Assembly: GCF_932274485.2 (NCBI RefSeq)
Contig: NC_065882.2
Coordinates: 66,191,431 to 66,255,430 of the forward strand
DNA: 64,000 nucleotides
Origin: Patella vulgata
Lineage: Eukaryota > Mollusca > Gastropoda > Patellidae
Reading direction: 5' to 3'
Shown here: positions 35,251-47,002 of the stretch, piece by piece
Numbering within the stretch: the stretch's first letter is position 1
How the letters are laid out: the number at the start of each line of letters is the position of its first letter
The notes under the pieces: model-generated
The model's database searches: none
What the model saw: only the letters and a program-made list of their open reading frames with translations
Told to the model about the DNA's origin: nothing
Made by a program: the position numbers and the translations under genes

Positions 35251-35609
35251 TAAAATGGGGTTTAACGTCCTACTGTTTTGCCCCGAACTGGGCTTATGAA
35301 GACGGGCATACGCTATACAGTGTGCTATGAGAAAATTTAGCCCGGACAGCGGCACTATCGCCTACTCTTATATCAAATTCCAACTATCAAGGGATCTTTT
35401 ACGTGCACGCTAATGTGTACACGGGACCTCGGTTTTCGTCTCATCCGAATTACTAGATAGCTGTCCTTGTCGGGCCCTCCGTTCTGCATCACTGGCAAGG
35501 GGGAACCACGCCGGAAAATCTGGATGAACTTTCTCGGCCAATGCAGGGATCGAACACCCGACCTCCAGGCTAGCGAGCCAGCGTCTTACCCACTTAGGCA
35601 CGTGATCCC
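35251..35609 (-). mobile_element. SINE-1 copy, minus strand, with ~17-bp target duplication
   Basis: Reverse-oriented complete SINE-1; flanks CTCTCTTGATTATGAAA (35234-35250) and CTCTCTAGATTATGAAA (35610-35626), one mismatch. Confidence 0.92.
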
Positions 35610-35626
35610 CTCTCTAGATTATGAAA

Positions 35627-36502
35627 CAAAACGGTGGTATGTAGTGATGCAATCTAGCTGACCAAATTAGGAGTGGAAGTTCTGAAGTTGTATCTGTCAC
35701 TAACAGATTTTCCGACTCATCTAGAGTCGAGGTCGCATTAGAATCATAAATCATATCAGCCATTCTTGTTGATAAAGTTATATTTGATCCAGGGATCAGT
35801 CACCATTTTTGGGGGATAAGGTTTGACGATGTAATCTGGTAGAACCGAAAATCCAAGATGGCTATTATGAGACATATGTCTCGTATAGACAAAAACCTCC
35901 CATTCACTACTTTCCAGCCATGTCCTAGAAGCAATGGTGTATTCAGTAATGCAGCATATTGTAGGATTGGTAGTTAGCTGATTCGAATTTTTGCCTTAAA
36001 GTATCGCGAATAAGGACATAAGCCTGGTACACATTACAAATTGTATGCTTCCCGCCCACTGAATAGTTTTTTTCGGAATGCGGTCATTCATAGTCTTTTG
36101 AAGGGATATTGGTACTCAAGTCACAACACATTTAAGGGTCGAAAAATTGGTAACTATGATGATTGAGTGGTGTTATTGTAAAAATTTCACTAGGGTCCGT
36201 CGTCGACCTTGTTCCCCAAAAAATGGTGACGGATCTGTGGGTTGTGCCCCGACTATTACTTCACTGGGCGTAATTAACCAATCAGCTAATTAACAGGAAA
36301 TATCAGAGAAAAGACGGTCAAACGTACAGACCTAGCCTAGGCAAGATCATAGTACTGATATCAACGCGGGTCAGATTGCGCAAGCCCTCCATCTTACTTT
36401 TTTTTTACCTTGGACGCTACCCTGCAAAAGGCAATATGTCTTTATGTAAAAGACAATATTTTTGCCAGTCATTATCACACATGTGATAGAACTGGTTTAA
36501 AT
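35627..36502. other. Intergenic, nothing recognised
   Basis: No gene-like structure. 36460-36500 repeats a segment of 11088-11128. Confidence 0.3.
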
Positions 36503-36506
36503 AACT

Positions 36507-37002
36507 TGTTACAGTATTGGTTCTTTAATCAAGTTCTGGATGACAAGACTAGTTTAACATCTCATAATACTTTTATTCTTCTTCTAACATATTATATACA
36601 AACCTTAAGACTCCGTAATTAACTCGTGTTGAGGGAGCCATGTCCTAGCTTGGCATAAATGTGCCAACTCTCGGGCGCTCTCCCTCATTCCGTCTCGTCC
36701 CGTGCCTAGGCGCACATGGCCTGCGCTCTCGTGTCCTGTCCGGACCTCTCTCCCGATTCGTTTGTACTCTAGGTTTATAAACCATTCCAGACAAAGGAAT
36801 CTTATTAGACATCTGGCTGATGTATCATGTATCATATCAGGTTTAACATTTGCTTATCATCAAAGAAAGTTTAAATAAGACATGCCATCAAGGTAAGGTT
36901 ACATAATCACATAGACCAAGAACTCCAGTGATGTCGATAGAGAACAGGTGTCAAGTTGGCAGGAAGCGTCTATAACATCAGATAATCTGTGATTATGTAA
37001 CA
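36507..37002 (-). repeat. LTR (3' LTR in element orientation)
   Basis: 496 bp, TGTTACA...TGTAACA ends; the purine tract lies directly inside at 37003-37020. Confidence 0.9.
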
Positions 37003-37239
37003 TACCTTCCTTTTTTTTTGAATAAAGTTATGAATTATATGAAATAACTTTTTAAGACCATTACAAAATTAAATATAAATGGAGTCGATGGTAACTACCC
37101 TAATTAATATATAAACAAAAATACGAAAAATAACAATGCGCTGATCAAAAGTTATATAAACAAAAAAAAAATGCAAATGGCAAAAGAATAAAACACTGGT
37201 TGAAAGTAATAAAGTAATGGTTGAAAAGTTCATACATAT

Positions 37240-38230
37240 ATATACTACAGTGTTCATACACGCGAGACATTAAAATCACATAATTATGTCGCAGATAATT
37301 TTACTGTTCACACACACACGAGTTCTTGGAATCGCATATATAATGAAAAGAAAAATATTTGAATTTGCACACACGCGAATATCTGAAATCACGTCTATAT
37401 ACGTTATTTTCATGGTAACACACGCGAATATATAATATAAATTATGATAATGGTCACACGCGCAATGTAGAAATTATATCCATTTTCCTCTTCCATACAT
37501 CGTCGTTGTGGTCAACATATATTAATTTTTTTTTCTTTTATTCCGTCGGCTGCTTCTGGAAGTCTTATCTTTTCCATACCGCCTGGCCGGAACGGTGTTT
37601 TATGACATGTGCTATGAGGAGTATTATAACTTTCACACGTGCCCAAGTTTATTTCATCTGTTTATCATATCATGGAGTGAACTTAATTAATAGTTAATCA
37701 AATTAGCAAGTGGAACAGACTTAAATTAGCTATCTAACGATATTTAAATTATCATTTACATGGATAGAATTGAAATAAGGATGTCATATTGTTTTATCTC
37801 AAGATAAAGAATAATGTTTGATCTGAACACATTTTACCAATCTTCAATAAGATATTTTGAAAGAACTTATCAAAATTAATAACGGTTTATCTCTATAATT
37901 TTCGAACAAGACACAAAACAAAACATCTCATTCGCTTCTAATTTAAGAGAGGGCATATAAAACCACTCAATCTCTCTTGAGGAATTAATATAAATAAAAT
38001 CTCTCTCGAACCTTCAGGGCATCCCATTAATATCTGGGGTACATCAAAACATAAATAAAATCTCTCCCGTAAATATCGGGCCATCCCATTAATATCTGGG
38101 GCATCACAAATAAAAATCTCTCCCGTAAATATCGGGGCATCCAAAATAACATTTGGGGTACTACGTTAAACACGAATAAAATCTCTCCCGTAAATATCTT
38201 GACATCCCATTAACATTTGGGGTAATATAC
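37240..38230. repeat. Short tandem repeats inside the LTR element
   Basis: 37240-37460: loose units with cacacgcgaatat. 37960-38230: about four units of 60-66 bp with aatctctcccgtaaatatc and cattaacatttgggg. Non-coding. Confidence 0.75.
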
Positions 38231-38551
38231 ACGTATAGACAAAACAAATAAAAATCTTGAGATAAACGCGTTAATACTTTGTAAATGTTATTGGGTTAAA
38301 TTTCAAATTACGATACTGTTAACCCAATTCTAGTTAAACAATCACAAAACATTTTACATCTGGATATTAACCTGTTAATACTAATTTTAAATGCCAAAAT
38401 ATGTGTTCAAAAACAAACAATTATAATTTATAATCTTTTAAAAACAACATGACCCATTGTAAAACAAACAATATAAATATACAATTTTGTTTTAGTCATT
38501 TTCCTACAAATGATTAAGGACTGTTCCACTACTAGCTTGAAAGGCAATATA

Positions 38552-40232
38552 TACTATTCAAAAAAAGTAGGGGATATTTGATTTTGGGGGCATAATACTA
38601 AAATATGCAAATGACTACGAAAAAAGTCACTATAGAACCCAACAGAAGAAACATTTCCAGTTACATGTGACGCCCAAACGCACCAATAGCTACCGCATGG
38701 AATGCAGGTGATGCTTGGGATCATCATGGGGGTCCAACCCAAGATTTGCACGACTCTGACTTTGAATGTTACAGTCATTGTGGCATTGAATTCCAGGGTG
38801 GAAACATCAGTTTAATTGTTTTAGTGACCAGAAAACAAATTTTGATATGCGTCGGCTTATCCAAAATGAAAGGTTACGTGCCCTTGGCATGCTACAGATC
38901 GGCACAACACAGGCGGTTGTGGCGCGGACGATGAATGTTTCTCAGTCTGTCATAAGCAGGCTATGGTCCAGATACCGTGATACACAATCTGTACAGGACA
39001 GACCACGCTCAGGTCGACCAAGGGCGACAACTCAAGCCCAGGATCGATTTATCCGTACCTTGGCCTTGAGAAATCGTGTCATCACAGCAAATCAGATCAG
39101 CGCTCGTCTTCAAACAGACACTGGTGTGAGAGTGAGTGGCCAGACGATTCGGAATCGACTGCATAGGGGTCACCTTCGCGCCCGACGTCCTCGCGTGATC
39201 CCTTGTTTGAGAGATCATCACATTCAGGCAAGACGTCGTTGGTGTAGGGATCGTCAACACTGGGATAATCGATGCTGGAGCAATGTGATGTTTTCAGATG
39301 AGTCAAGGTTCACTGTTATTTTTTGGACAGACGTAGGAGGGTGTGGCGTCGTCGAAACGAGCGCTTCCAAGACGTTAACGTCATCAGACATGATCGATTT
39401 GGGGGTGGTTCTGTTATGGTGTGGGGAGGCATCACTGTTGCTGGAAGAACGGCTTTACATGTTGTTGCAGGGCGTGTTACAGGCCAGTACTACCGGGACA
39501 ACATCTTGGCAGTCCATGTTGTGCCGTTCGCACGACGTCATGGCCGCCGTTTCATCTTCCAGGATGACAACGCAAGATGTCACAGGGCCAGGATGTTGTT
39601 GCTGGAAGAACGGCTTTACATGTTGTTGCAGGGCGTGTTACAGGCCAGTACTACCGGGACAACATCTTGGCAGTCCATGTTGTGCCGTTCGCACGACGTC
39701 ATGGCCGCCGTTTCATCTTCCAGGATGACAACGCAAGATGTCACAGGGCCAGGATCGTTACAGGTTACCTCCAACAACAGAACATCACCACATTACCTTG
39801 GCCAGTACTGAGTCCCGACCTCTCCCCCATCGAGCAATGCTTGGACAGAGGTTACGTCAACGTCAACAACGTCCTGCCAATGTCCAAGAACTTGCTGCTG
39901 CGTTGCAACAGGAATGGGACAATCTGGACCAAAATGACCTTAGACGTCTCATTAGGAGTATGCCACGTCGGATCAATGCTTGTTTGGCAAACAGAGGAGG
40001 ATTTACCCGTTACTGACTTGGTTGTGATGCTGTGGTAACTTTGCTGTTTGACCCCGGGTATCATTTTACCCTTATAATGGTCAGTCTGTGCCTTACTTAG
40101 TCTAACGATCATTTGGAATAAATCGATGAATGTGAACTTCATTTCATTTTGTCATTTGTTTCTTCGTCAGTTTCATTAGGTGACTTTAATAACACTTAAA
40201 AATCAAATATCCCCTACTTTTTTTGAATAGTA
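38552..40232 (+). mobile_element. Tc1/mariner DD34E transposon, broken, inside the LTR element
   Basis: Inverted ends TACTATTCAAAAAAAGTAGG... of about 34 bp and TA target duplications (38550-38551, 40233-40234). Transposase on the + strand, from ATG 38847 to TGA 40014: paired-like DNA-binding half with NVSQSVISRLWSRYRDT and GRPRATT, catalytic D in MFSDESRF, second D in FQDDNARCH, E in DLSPIEQ; the last two are 34 residues apart. It is inactive: frame slips near 39325 and 39845, and a 161 bp tandem duplication (39437-39597, repeated at 39598-39758) that is not a multiple of three. It inserted after the LTR element. Confidence 0.93.
39437..39758 (+). repeat. 161-bp tandem duplication within the transposase
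   Basis: Two adjacent, nearly identical 161 bp copies spanning the second catalytic aspartate; each starts gttgctggaagaacggcttt. Shifts the frame. Confidence 0.93.
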
Positions 40233-40452
40233 TATTAAATTTAGTAACTACACCATGATATTTAATAACGCGTGATGATAAACTGCTGATTTCCCAGTTA
40301 AATTATAATACATAGCATTAATGTCATTGTTACCCGTAGCCATGGTAGGATTAGAAAAAGACTTACCCGTGAAGACTAATAGCTGTGGCCTGTGGTCTTC
40401 TAGTGGTATATAGGACTTCAAATGTTGCCCTGGTCAGCGGCGCCAATTAATA

Positions 40453-40951
40453 TGTTACAGTATTTCTTTATATCAGGTTCTGGATGACAAGACTAATTTA
40501 ACATCTCATAATACTTTTATTCTTCTTCTAACATATTATATACAAACCTTAAGACTCCGTAATTAACTCGTGTTGAGGGAGCCATGTCCTAGCTTGGCAT
40601 AAATGTGCCAACTCTCGGGCGCTCTCCCTCATTCCGTCTCGTCCCGTGCTTAGGCGCACATGGCCTGCGCTCTCGTGTCCTGTCCGGACCTCTCTCCCGA
40701 TTCGTTTGTACTCTAGGTTTATAAACCATTCCAGACAAAGAAATCTTATTAGACATCTGGCTGATGTATCATGTATCATATCAGGTTTAACATTTGCTTA
40801 TCATCAAAGAAAGTTTAAATAAGACATGCCATCAAGGTAAGGTTACATAATCACATAGACCAAGAACTCCAGGGATGTCGATGGCGAACAGGTGTCAAGT
40901 TGGCAGGAAGCGTCTATAGTATAACATCAGATAATCTGTGATTATGTAACA
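40453..40951 (-). repeat. LTR (5' LTR in element orientation)
   Basis: 499 bp partner of 36507-37002; primer-binding-site-like sequence inside it at 40428-40445. Confidence 0.9.
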
Positions 40952-41135
40952 AACTGTTAAATAAATACTGTTTAAATCAGTTATAAAACAGATATAGCCT
41001 TGACAATAGTAAAATCTATTACATATAACATTTCTGTATTATGTGTTGACAGATTGATGACTTTTATAAAAGGCTGTAAATTGTGCCACATTATTATTAA
41101 TTCTAACAGGAAAAATAACATATCGCAATACTTAC

Positions 41136-41240
41136 CGAAAAATCTTATGGTACATATTCCTGATATTCTATTACAACCATCAGTACAATTACCAGAACAT
41201 TTAATGTTACAGTAAGTACCATACCATCCTAGTTTACAAA
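41136..41240 (-). pseudogene. Orphan EGF-like exon relic on the minus strand
   Basis: Read on the minus strand it encodes CKLGWYGTYCNIKCSGNC and CNRISGICTIRFFG and then a good donor (GTAAGT at 41130-41135), phase 1 like the family. Its 5' side runs into a Penelope-like fragment (41240-41893), which seems to have replaced the acceptor. No partner exons were seen on this strand, so it is probably a dead remnant of an inverted family member. Confidence 0.65.
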
Positions 41241-41893
41241 TGTTTTTACCTTCGACCAATTAACATTGTGGTGACGGTTGGTTAGGAGATGGGTGGCGAC
41301 AGCCGAGTCACTGTTGGAGGGTGTAGGTTTGTGTTGGTCCACCCGTTTGTTTAGAGGGACTCCAGTTTCCCCTACGTACTACTTATCACAGCTACATTGA
41401 ATGTGGTAAACGCAGCCTTTGAGTTGATGGGGTGTGGTTGGGTTCAATTTTCCATTTGCTTTTAGGATGTCCTTGATGCTTGACCCTTTGATGAAGTCTA
41501 CTCCTATCCCTGGATGTTGGTGTAATAGTCTTATTTGGTATGATACCTTGCCGTTAACTGGGATTGATATGCGTACAGGTTCTTTTGGGAGTGGGGGTGG
41601 TTTCGAGTCATCCGATAGGGTTTTAATAATTATTTTCTGTACCACCTCTTATGGGTATCCAATATGTTCAACGAATACTTCCTGTGGGTGCCGGATTTCA
41701 TCCTGGAGGTTCTGTTGCACGAGTTTTTGGCTCTCTTCACAAGGGCTGATATCGTGGCTATTTTGGTGCTGTAGGGGTGCTTTGATTGAAAATGGATGTA
41801 CTGGTCTGTGTGTGTAGGTTTACGGTAAACACTGGTCGTGGTGGGTTGCTCCTCGGATTTGACTTTGACATCTAGTATTATATCATAAATCAA
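41240..41893 (-). mobile_element. Penelope-like element fragment (RT end to GIY-YIG)
   Basis: Minus strand: ILDVKVK, TSVYRKPTHTDQYIHF, then GCVYHIQCSCD and VGETGVPLNKRVDQHK... with HNVNW, matching the reverse transcriptase end, linker and GIY-YIG endonuclease of Penelope-like elements. 5' truncated and not in a single frame. Its 3' end abuts the EGF exon relic at about 41240. Confidence 0.75.
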
Positions 41894-42088
41894 TTGCTAA
41901 ATGCCTCTCAAGGATTATGCCTTAAATTTGTGTCTCCAAATATCCGAATACGGGTAAATGAGCTTTGTCCTTAAGAATGTGGCCGAAGTTGATCTCCCAA
42001 TGACACATTGAGTCTATATAAATCTATCGTCTATACAAACAAAATACTGTTACAAGACGGAGGAGCGGCCATCTCTATAGCCACATAT

Positions 42089-43851
42089 ACTCTTCAAAAA
42101 AGTAGGGGATATTCAGAAACAATACAAAACTGCGGAAAAGCACTGCTGTTTTTATTAGAGGTAACCTGTGTATGTTAATAACAGGCCAATTGCTTACACA
42201 TGAACATAAACAGTTCATAATGGGCGGCTTATCTGACGGCCCATTTCACTCGCAAAGAGATATACCGTCAAAAGTGAAGAAAATGGACGTTTTTGATTTT
42301 TGTCTTAATAATGAGTAATTGCTCCACCAATACTCAGACATTCAGCAATTCGTCGTGGCATGCTCCTAGTCAACCGTCCAATCACGATTTGGGGCAATCT
42401 GACCCACTCCCCTTGCAGTGCCACGGCCAATTCTTGCAGTGTTGTCGGTTGACGTTGACGTCGAGGAACACATCTCCCGATCATCCCAGGCATGCTCTAT
42501 AGGGGAAAGGTTGGGACACATGGCTGGCCATGGCATATGGACAATATGGTGACGCTGGAGGGCACGAGCGCGGTGGGCACGAGATGAAACGTCGACCTGC
42601 ACGTTGAGCAAAGGACAGAAGAACTATCGGTGCCAGGATGTGGTCACGGTAGTACACACCAGTTACCCTTTCTTGAACAATATGCAAGTCCATTCTGCCA
42701 GTCATGGTAATTCCTTCCCACACCATAACAGACCCACAACCGAATCCTTCATGCTGTCTGACGTTAACTTCAGCATGACGCTCATTTACACCCCCCCCCC
42801 CCCAAACGGGAGCACACATATCGGTGAAATCCAGAGTAAATCTGGACCCCTCTGAGAACATTACACGCGCCTATCGACGATTACGCTGCCTACACCTTTG
42901 ACGCCTGTTCGCCATGTGCTGGCGAGTTAATGGAGGCACAACACGCGGTCGTCGTGCATGCAAATGGGCTGCATGTAACCGATTTCTAATCGTTTGGAGT
43001 GTAACTCGAATTCCAATAACTTGGTACAAGTTTACAGAAGAAAGCTGATTGGGCGTTTGTCCTCGATTTCGCAGGACCTGTGTACGAATGTATCGATCTT
43101 GGGCTTGTGTAGTGGCTGTAGGACGACTTGAACGAGGTTCACATCAACATTGTGTGTTTGTTGGTACCGGTTCCACTGTGCTGATCACAGACTGTGACAC
43201 ATTTAGCATATTGACTACTGCTCGCTGTGTAGAACCCATTTGAAGCCTGCCAATAGCACGTAGACGTTCATCATGTTGAAGACGTCTCCCGATCAAATTA
43301 AACGTAACACACTAAAGCAAAGATATGCTAAACAGTAAGTCTCATGCAAGATCCGATAGGAAAGAAAACATGGATAGGATAAACCATGACGCGGCAGTTT
43401 TCATCAACCCTTCCTTGAAGTGTCAAATTTGACAATAAACCCCTCCCACGTGTATTGTGAGAGAATACATAACTGTTATTAAATTAAAAAGATATTTTAA
43501 TACTGGATAACATATTTACAGGTACATATGAACATCATTTGGTTGGGTATAATAACGTCTCCTCTCACACCTGATGCAGATTACATTTTACAATTAATCT
43601 GCCACATGTCCAAAATGAGTTACAAATGAAAAATATAAATTAAAATATGAATTCAAAATACAATAATAAAATTTAGATCCCAAATGATATTGTATTACAT
43701 TATGGCGCTATTGCGTGTCGCATATGCAACTCAGTGGTTCTGGTGGAGCGATATGTTCTTCATCTGTGAACATAATTCTCTATGACTATTTTTCATATCA
43801 CAACCTGCATAGGTATTTGCATTTCAATATCCCCAACTTTTTTGAAGAGTA
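42089..43851 (-). mobile_element. Second Tc1/mariner element, degenerate, minus strand
   Basis: Inverted ends TACTCTTCAAAAAAGTAGGG and TA duplications at 42087-42088 and 43852-43853. Minus-strand transposase pieces: NVSQSVIS, RNRLHAAHLHARRPRVV, MFSEGSRFTLDF, FGCGSVMVWEGITMTGR, and a C-terminus with SMPRRIAECLSIGG. Many frame breaks; the first catalytic D is replaced in this copy. A related family to 38552, not the same one (different TIR). Confidence 0.88.
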
Positions 43852-44317
43852 TATAATTTATTTTCCAACCCCCTGTCGACAAAGTTAATCATCAGGAACC
43901 ACTGTATCCAAATAAAGTTTCACTGTTGTTTCTGTTATAAACGCGATTCAACACCATACATAGAAGCACAAATCACTATTATTGGATTTCTGGTGAAGCG
44001 AATAACACAAACTCTATTTGATTTCTGATGGAGCGAATAGCACAAACACTACACGATACAAGCTGGACACGGCTTCTGCTTTACTTTGTCTTGAACATAC
44101 ATTAATTAAGACATTCTACAGTTTACTGCCGTCTACAAGACAAAGGTATTTTCATTTAGCAAATTATATACAACATGCAAGTATACCTTTTCACCCAATG
44201 ATATACATCTTTAAAATTATACAGCATACTACATACGGCACAAATACCAAATTCTCAAGTACAATAGTTTAAAATTATGAGTATTGTCATCATTTTACCC
44301 CCCAATGTTCGTCACCT

Positions 44318-44544
44318 AGAAGGGGGTTGGATGGCCGTATGGTTGACACGTGGTTTCGAATCCCAGGTTGTACGTGACAATAGGAGTAGGGTCGCCCGTC
44401 CAACCTCGTGGGTTTTCTCCGGGTCCTCCCACTGCTAAAGACCCCTACGCGCCAGCGAATCATTGAAATAACATTGAACCATGTGTTAGTCCCGAAATGA
44501 TCTAGTCTGTGTCGAGTGGACGTTAAACCCCATTTCTCTCTCTC
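44318..44544 (+). mobile_element. SINE-2 copy with 8-bp target duplication
   Basis: Head lacks about 40 bp; body and tail intact to ttaaaccccatttctctctc. CGTCACCT at 44310-44317 and 44545-44552. Confidence 0.85.
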
Positions 44545-44552
44545 CGTCACCT

Positions 44553-45265
44553 TGACTTCATGTCAGTTTGACGCTATATGCAAATTAATGTCACCAAGAC
44601 CATCATTTTCCATTCAAGGACAAGAAAATTGTTATGTCACCAACACTCCATTTGTCACCGCGACAAGAAATATTCACCCAGGCCTTTAAAATTAGACGCG
44701 TCGCTTACTCCCTACTACACTTCGAAAATAGCAACTAACAAATTCAGATCTTCTTAAATATCCTACCTCAAACTAAAACTCACACACAGCCTGCACAGCA
44801 TGATTTCCATGATGGTCCACATCACTCATGGCTTTATTATTGATAACCAGTACACCTTGTTAAATCCAATGCATTTATTTCAGTCTGGATAATCAGTAAA
44901 CAATCTATGGCAATAAACAAGGTCAATGAGTACATTGAAGAGATAGTACCCAAAGGGGCAATACCTCAACCACCATGATTTTGTGACATATACCATGGTA
45001 ACTAAAACGCTTTATAAGATTTACTAGATCAATTTAAAGTGTAAAATAGAGAATATTGGAGACAGGTGATTAAAGAAATATATAGGACAATATGAAGTAG
45101 ATATAAATGGGTGTAATTAAGGTGGGATAAGATCCGTTAAAATATAGTTCACTGAATTAAGTAATATTGTGCGGATTAACACGACGTATTAAACATTTAC
45201 TGCTTGTTATTTTTAGCGATTTTATTATTTATGTGTTTGTTTTCAGATTAAGATATATATGTTTA
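44553..45265. other. Intergenic, nothing recognised
   Basis: No exon-like or repeat structure stands out. Confidence 0.3.
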
Positions 45266-45268
45266 TAT

Positions 45269-45580
45269 CAGGGACGGATCCAGGAATTTATGCAGGAGGG
45301 GGTATGCCAGGTTCCTTGTGACAATGTATCCCCCCCCCCCCCCAGCTTGAATTTTTTTGAGAAATACATGATCTTTATCGTCATTTTCGCGATGCACATT
45401 GAGCCTTTTAAACAGAGACATCCAACATTCTGTTTTACATCAATTTTTATTATGAATTAACATGATCACTTTGTGAATCAATTTTATTGATGCAAAGCAT
45501 TAATTGTGATATCACACATGTCTATATCATTATCTCGCGCTTTGACACCCCCCCCCCCCCCCACTGGATGCGCCCCTAAT
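45269..45580. mobile_element. Possible hAT-like remnant with C-runs
   Basis: Left edge cagggacggatccagg and right edge ending ggatgcgcccct resemble inverted hAT termini; runs of C at about 45331-45344 and 45547-45562. No matching 8 bp duplication, so ends are uncertain. Confidence 0.4.
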
Positions 45581-46181
45581 ATTGAATCAAACTTGGAAAG
45601 AAAGACTTCTGACTGTTCTGCAACCGAGGGTACAAGAGTTGTAAGCAATAATGCATCTGAAAGTCGTGAAATAGTACGTGTCATCAGTCATGAATTACCT
45701 AATTTTCCTAATTGGTGTTATCCTAATCTGGAGCAAGTTAAGAGATTATTTGTTGATAACTGTTGTGACTTGTAGATTTGGTCAACTTTGGATAGCAAGA
45801 AACAGTAAAAATATTAAATGTCTTTCAAGTTTACGAGATTAATTTAACTGCAGAAGTGCTGTATTCTGGGGGTTGTAGCTTGTTCCAACACTAACGACGA
45901 AAACTCAGATAAATAGTTAAAATTGTACTTTTAATAAACGAGTGTCCAAAACTAGCTTACAGTCACAATAACGAGATAGGTATCGCTAGGGCGAGTCGGT
46001 TATCAGACTAAAGTTACAGTACAATATAGAACATATATACAAGCTTAAGATTAAAAAAACTATATAGTAATATTAGATCAGAAATGTTAAACTGTACATA
46101 GGAAACAGATGTTTAAATACGGAAAAAGATAAAGACATAGCAAGAACGCGTGTCAACTATAATTACGTAATATATAGAGGA

Positions 46182-46332
46182 TATTTGTCGTTTTGTCGTG
46201 AATAACATATTTTATTTCATCGAGAAGCAAGAAAACTTATATTTTCACGAATGCGTAGCATGAGTGAAAATATAAACGTTTTCTTGCTTAGAGATGAAAT
46301 AAAATATGTTATTCACGACAAAACGACAAATG
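46182..46332. mobile_element. Foldback MITE, ~70-bp arms
   Basis: Left arm atttgtcgttttgtcgtgaa... and right arm are near-perfect reverse complements around a loop of about 10-15 bp. Confidence 0.85.
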
Positions 46333-46334
46333 TT

Positions 46335-46461
46335 CTATTTATTTTATGATTTTACAATCAATTTAAGGTCAAAACAACATGGACTACTGCTAGCCAGTGG
46401 AATAACACTTTTATTTCACTGATAAAACGCGGTATTCCACTACTGATCATAAAATAAATAT
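46335..46461. repeat. Adjacent hairpin element
   Basis: Outer arms ctatttattttatgat / atcataaaataaatat and inner arms agtggaata / tattccact. Follows the 46182 foldback by two bases. Confidence 0.65.
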
Positions 46462-46656
46462 CGTTATATTAAGTATGAACCGAAACTGTTAAAAGACTTG
46501 AATGATTAGTGATATATTAATTTGGTCAATTTCTATTTTGAATAAAATTAAATAGTAATAAAATATATACAAAGATACACTATAACATAACATTCCTGAA
46601 TAGTTTATCGTAATCATACTTCTTGAGGCTGTTCAGTCCACCCCTTTAAAGATCAA

Positions 46657-46990
46657 GGGGATCACGTGGCTAAGTGGGTAAGGCACTGGCTCGCTAGCCT
46701 AGAGGTTGGGTGTTCGATCCCTGCATTGGCCGAGAAAGTTCATCCAGATTTTCCGGCGTGATTTCCCCTTGTCAGTGATGCAGGATGAGGCGAAAAACCG
46801 AGGTCCCGTGCAATTAGAATGCACGTAAAAGATCCCCTGGCAGTTGGAATTCGATATAAGAGTAGGCGATAGTGCCGCTGCCCGGGCAAAATTTCCCTCA
46901 TAGCACACTGTATGGCATATGCCCGTCTTCATTATCCCAGTATAGGAGCAGAACAGTAGAATGTTAAACCCCATTTCATTTCATTTCATT
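46657..46990 (+). mobile_element. SINE-1 copy with 12-bp target duplication
   Basis: Complete head and tail with a small internal deletion; TTTAAAGATCAA at 46645-46656 and 46991-47002. Confidence 0.92.
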
Positions 46991-47002
46991 TTTAAAGATC
47001 AA

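Larger units (their letters stand above)
36507..40951 (-). mobile_element. LTR retrotransposon, non-autonomous, minus orientation, split by a Tc1 insertion
   Basis: Two direct repeats of about 497 bp, 36507-37002 and 40453-40951, begin TGTTACA, end TGTAACA and are about 97% alike. A 4 bp target duplication AACT lies at 36503-36506 and 40952-40955. On the minus strand a primer-binding-site-like TGGCGCCGCTGACCAGGG lies 7 bp inside the 40.4 kb LTR (40428-40445), and a purine tract (aaaaaaaaaggaagg) abuts the 37.0 kb LTR. The internal region, without the inserted transposon, is only about 1.8 kb and has no recognisable gag, pol or env, so the element is non-coding and mobilised in trans. The 4 bp duplication is in keeping with Gypsy-type integration, but without pol the family is not certain. 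LTR similarity suggests a fairly young fossil. Confidence 0.9.

Noticed and set aside
37003-40452. gag-pol of the LTR element
   Set aside because: The only protein similarity in the interval is to the inserted Tc1 transposase.
41136-41249. Live minus-strand EGF exon with acceptor at 41250
   Set aside because: The supposed acceptor has no pyrimidine tract and lies inside the Penelope-like reading frame.
44011-44040. TM exon of gene C (gatttctgatggagcgaata recalls the TM exon start)
   Set aside because: No hydrophobic stretch follows and the similarity ends after about 15 bases.
45506-45775. 89-codon ORF after a C-run as a gene
   Set aside because: Starts in a homopolymer, no homology recognised, no splice or promoter context.
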